Assembly (NCBI RefSeq): GCF_003987315.1
Contig: NZ_PIPI01000004.1
Location: 62,001 to 126,000 of the forward strand
Origin: Aliidiomarina haloalkalitolerans
GTDB lineage: Bacteria; Pseudomonadota; Gammaproteobacteria; Enterobacterales; Alteromonadaceae
Direction of reading: 5' to 3'
Length of the DNA: 64,000 nucleotides
Of this stretch, positions 62,054 to 64,000 are shown one piece after another. The position numbers and the translations under genes were made by a program. The notes beneath the pieces are model-generated. The model was not told where the DNA came from, did not search any database, and worked only from the letters and a program-made list of their open reading frames with translations. Each line of letters opens with the position of its first letter. The stretch's first letter is position 1.

Positions 62054-62386
62054 ATGGACTTTTTAATCGCCAATGCTTACGCACAACAAGGTGGTCAAGA
62101 GGGTGGTACAGCATCATTAATTATCATGCTGGTGCTGTTTGGTTTGATCTTTTACTTCTTAATTTATCGCCCACAAGCTAAGCGCGTTAAAGAGCATAAG
62201 ACGTTGGTAACTTCGCTAGCAAAAGGTGACGAAGTCCTGATGCAAGGCGGATTAGTAGGCAAAATCTCTAAAGTTCAAGACGACAGCGACTTTATGGTGA
62301 TTGGCTTAACTGAAGGTGTTGAAATCACTGTTCAGAAAGGTGCGGTAGCAGCCGTGTTACCAAAGGGTTCAATTAAAACTCTTTAA
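62054..62386 (+). CDS. yajC: YajC, Sec translocase accessory subunit
   Basis: The 110-residue protein has one membrane helix (SLIIMLVLFGLIFYFLIYRP) and the YajC body, QAKRVKEHKTLVTSLAKGDE and GGLVGKISKV. It associates with SecDF and helps protein export. GAGGAAGAG precedes the ATG. secD follows 27 bp later. In relatives yajC is just after tgt; here it has its own upstream region at 62 kb. Confidence 0.97.
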   Translation: MDFLIANAYAQQGGQEGGTASLIIMLVLFGLIFYFLIYRPQAKRVKEHKTLVTSLAKGDEVLMQGGLVGKISKVQDDSDFMVIGLTEGVEITVQKGAVAAVLPKGSIKTL

Positions 62387-62413
62387 TTACGTGACTATAA
62401 GAAGGACGGAATT

Positions 62414-64000
62414 GTGTTAAACAGATATCCGTTATGGAAAAACCTGTTAATTCTGTTCGTTGTATTGTTCGGCACGCTGTATGCGTTGCCGAACCTTTTC
62501 GGCGAAGACTATGCGGTGCAGATTTCTGGTACCCGTGGTGGAGAAGTTACCGTTGACACGGTAGCGCAGGTAGAAAGATCGCTTGAACGTGCTGGAATCC
62601 CAATTCGCGGCTTAACGTTCGAGAATGGCCAAATGTTAGTTCGTGTTGATTCTGACGAAGATCAGTTAAACGCACGTGAACTTTTGGTTCAAGAGCTCGG
62701 TTCACAATACGTTGTGGCCTTGAACCTCGCACCAGCAACGCCTGCTTGGTTAGCCGCGATCGGTGGCGAACCATTAAAGTTAGGTCTTGATTTGCGCGGT
62801 GGTGTTCACTTCTTGATGGAAGTGGACATGGAAGAAGCGTTGAGCAAGATTCGCGAACAGATGGTCACAACGGTGCAAGATCGCTTGCGTGAAGAGCGTC
62901 TGCGTTACCAACGTGTTCAAGCTGACGGCAATTCAATTGTCGTGACCATGCGCAACGAAGCTGACTTCCAAAGTGCCATCGGTGTTTTGCGCAATCAATA
63001 CCAAGGTTATGATTTCCGGACAGATTCGTCGAGCCGAACCATTACGTTGGCGATGACGGATCAGTTTTTACAAGAAACGCGCAGTAATGCGATTGACCAG
63101 AACATCACGATTTTACGTAATCGGGTTGATGAACTCGGCGTTGCCGAGCCTTTGATTCAACGTCAAGGCGCAGACCGCATCGTGGTAGAGCTTCCTGGTG
63201 TCCAAGATACTGCCCGTGCGAAAGAGATTTTAGGCGCAACAGCGACTCTCGAGTTCCGCTTTGTCGATACCGACAATGACGTCCAAGACGCAATCGCTGG
63301 CCGCGTTCCATTTGGTAGCCGGTTATTCGATCAGCGCGGAGGCGGACAGGTTCTCCTCGAAAACCGCGTGATTCTGACCGGTGATCACATCGTTAATGCG
63401 AGTGTTGGCTACGACGAAAGTAATCGTCCGCAAGTCAATATTTCACTCGACTCTGCTGGTGGTCGCATGATGACCCAAGCAACTCGCGGCAACATCGGTA
63501 AGCCTATGGCTACCGTGTTTATCGAGTTCTTGGCAACCGGTGAAACCACTGACGAAGGCCGTATCGCCTTTGACCGCGTTGAAGAAGTGGTCAGTGTTGC
63601 GACCATTCAAGCGGTGCTCGGTAGCAACTTCCGGATTACCGGTGTGGGTTCGGTGCAAGACGCGCAAAATCTTGCGTTATTGCTCCGTGCAGGTGCTCTG
63701 ATTGCGCCGATTCAAATCGTTGAAGAACGTACAGTTGGTCCAAGCTTAGGTGCGGAAAACGTCGAAGCCGGGATGAAGGCCATTATTGGTGCGTTCATAC
63801 TCGTTCTGTTGTTCATGGGCATCTATTACCGCAAGTTTGGTTTGGTTGCGAACCTCGCACTGATGACTAACTTAGTCATGATTATCGGTGTGATGTCGAT
63901 GATTCCAGGTGCGACGTTGACCATGCCAGGTATTGCTGGAATTGTACTAACCGTTGGTATGGCGGTTGACGCGAACGTGATTATTTTTGAGCGGATACGT
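62414..64000 (+). CDS. secD: SecD, protein translocase subunit, 5' part
   Basis: GTG 62414 has AAGGA eight bases upstream and gives MLNRYPLWKNLLILFVVL. The frame stays open for 529 codons to the window edge, so the C-terminus is missing. LGLDLRGGVHFLMEVD, ELPGVQDTARAKEILG, TGDHIVNASVG and GAENVEAGMKAI are characteristic of SecD; the last visible helix ends GMAVDANVIIFERIR. SecD with SecF uses the proton-motive force to complete protein export. secF is expected to follow outside the window. Confidence 0.97.
   Translation, partial: MLNRYPLWKNLLILFVVLFGTLYALPNLFGEDYAVQISGTRGGEVTVDTVAQVERSLERAGIPIRGLTFENGQMLVRVDSDEDQLNARELLVQELGSQYVVALNLAPATPAWLAAIGGEPLKLGLDLRGGVHFLMEVDMEEALSKIREQMVTTVQDRLREERLRYQRVQADGNSIVVTMRNEADFQSAIGVLRNQYQGYDFRTDSSSRTITLAMTDQFLQETRSNAIDQNITILRNRVDELGVAEPLIQRQGADRIVVELPGVQDTARAKEILGATATLEFRFVDTDNDVQDAIAGRVPFGSRLFDQRGGGQVLLENRVILTGDHIVNASVGYDESNRPQVNISLDSAGGRMMTQATRGNIGKPMATVFIEFLATGETTDEGRIAFDRVEEVVSVATIQAVLGSNFRITGVGSVQDAQNLALLLRAGALIAPIQIVEERTVGPSLGAENVEAGMKAIIGAFILVLLFMGIYYRKFGLVANLALMTNLVMIIGVMSMIPGATLTMPGIAGIVLTVGMAVDANVIIFERIR

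Overview
The window looks like the chromosome of a marine or brackish gammaproteobacterium of the Alteromonadales type, most like Idiomarinaceae. This is inferred from protein style and gene order, not from a marker search. Supporting signs are the macromolecular-synthesis operon rpsU-dnaG-rpoD followed by a CAU-anticodon tRNA-Ile, two BCCT transporters (one BetT-like) and an NSS transporter suggesting a saline, amino-acid-using lifestyle, many lipoproteins and secreted peptidases, and proteobacterial YajC/SecD. No rRNA, CRISPR array, transposase, integrase or prophage gene was seen.

Layout. 1-7 kb: tail of an outer-membrane DUF481 protein, queA-tgt (queuosine tRNA modification), rpsU, dnaG, rpoD and a tRNA-Ile2 gene. 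7.1-9.5 kb: a small accessory patch beside the tRNA, with a duplicated tRNA 3' end, an esterase, a zeta-toxin-like kinase broken by one in-frame stop, and a 55-aa ORF. 9.5-17.5 kb: an SQR-like flavoprotein and an OsmC-YcaO fusion separated by a 19-bp tandem repeat, two small membrane proteins, an NSS transporter and a lipoprotein. 17.5-21.7 kb: a minus-strand operon of BCCT transporter, cNMP/CBS/DUF294 protein and DnaQ-like exonuclease. 21.9-30.7 kb: a Sel1 protein, then di-haem cytochrome c peroxidase, a porin and ttrBCA (tetrathionate reductase). The last three units each have an FNR/Anr-like box at the same distance from a -10 element, so the block reads as an oxygen-controlled respiratory module.

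30.8-43 kb: secreted or lipid-anchored hydrolases (amidase, M28 peptidase, M49-like peptidase) around three tandem paralogous helical-repeat lipoproteins of a family I do not recognise, and a minus-strand trio of membrane-anchored gamma-glutamylcyclotransferase-like protein, amidoligase and UbiA-type prenyltransferase. 43-52.7 kb: a YggN-like protein under a sigma-54-like promoter, a 170-bp nested palindrome, BetT, a CASTOR/POLLUX-like channel and a two-gene RND efflux system. 52.8-61.7 kb: a cold-shock protein, a cysteine-synthase-like enzyme, yqhD, a GNAT/RimK-like ATP-grasp pair, hemH, a DUF2062/TIGR03545 pair and a TRIC-type membrane protein. 62-64 kb: yajC and the start of secD, cut by the window edge.

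The usual queA-tgt-yajC-secD order is split here by about 59 kb. The parts most worth following up are the FNR-linked ttr/ccp/porin block without ttrRS, the triplicated lipoprotein locus, the amidoligase cluster, and the repeats at 2994-3058, 7125-7258, 10680-10834 and 44027-44196.
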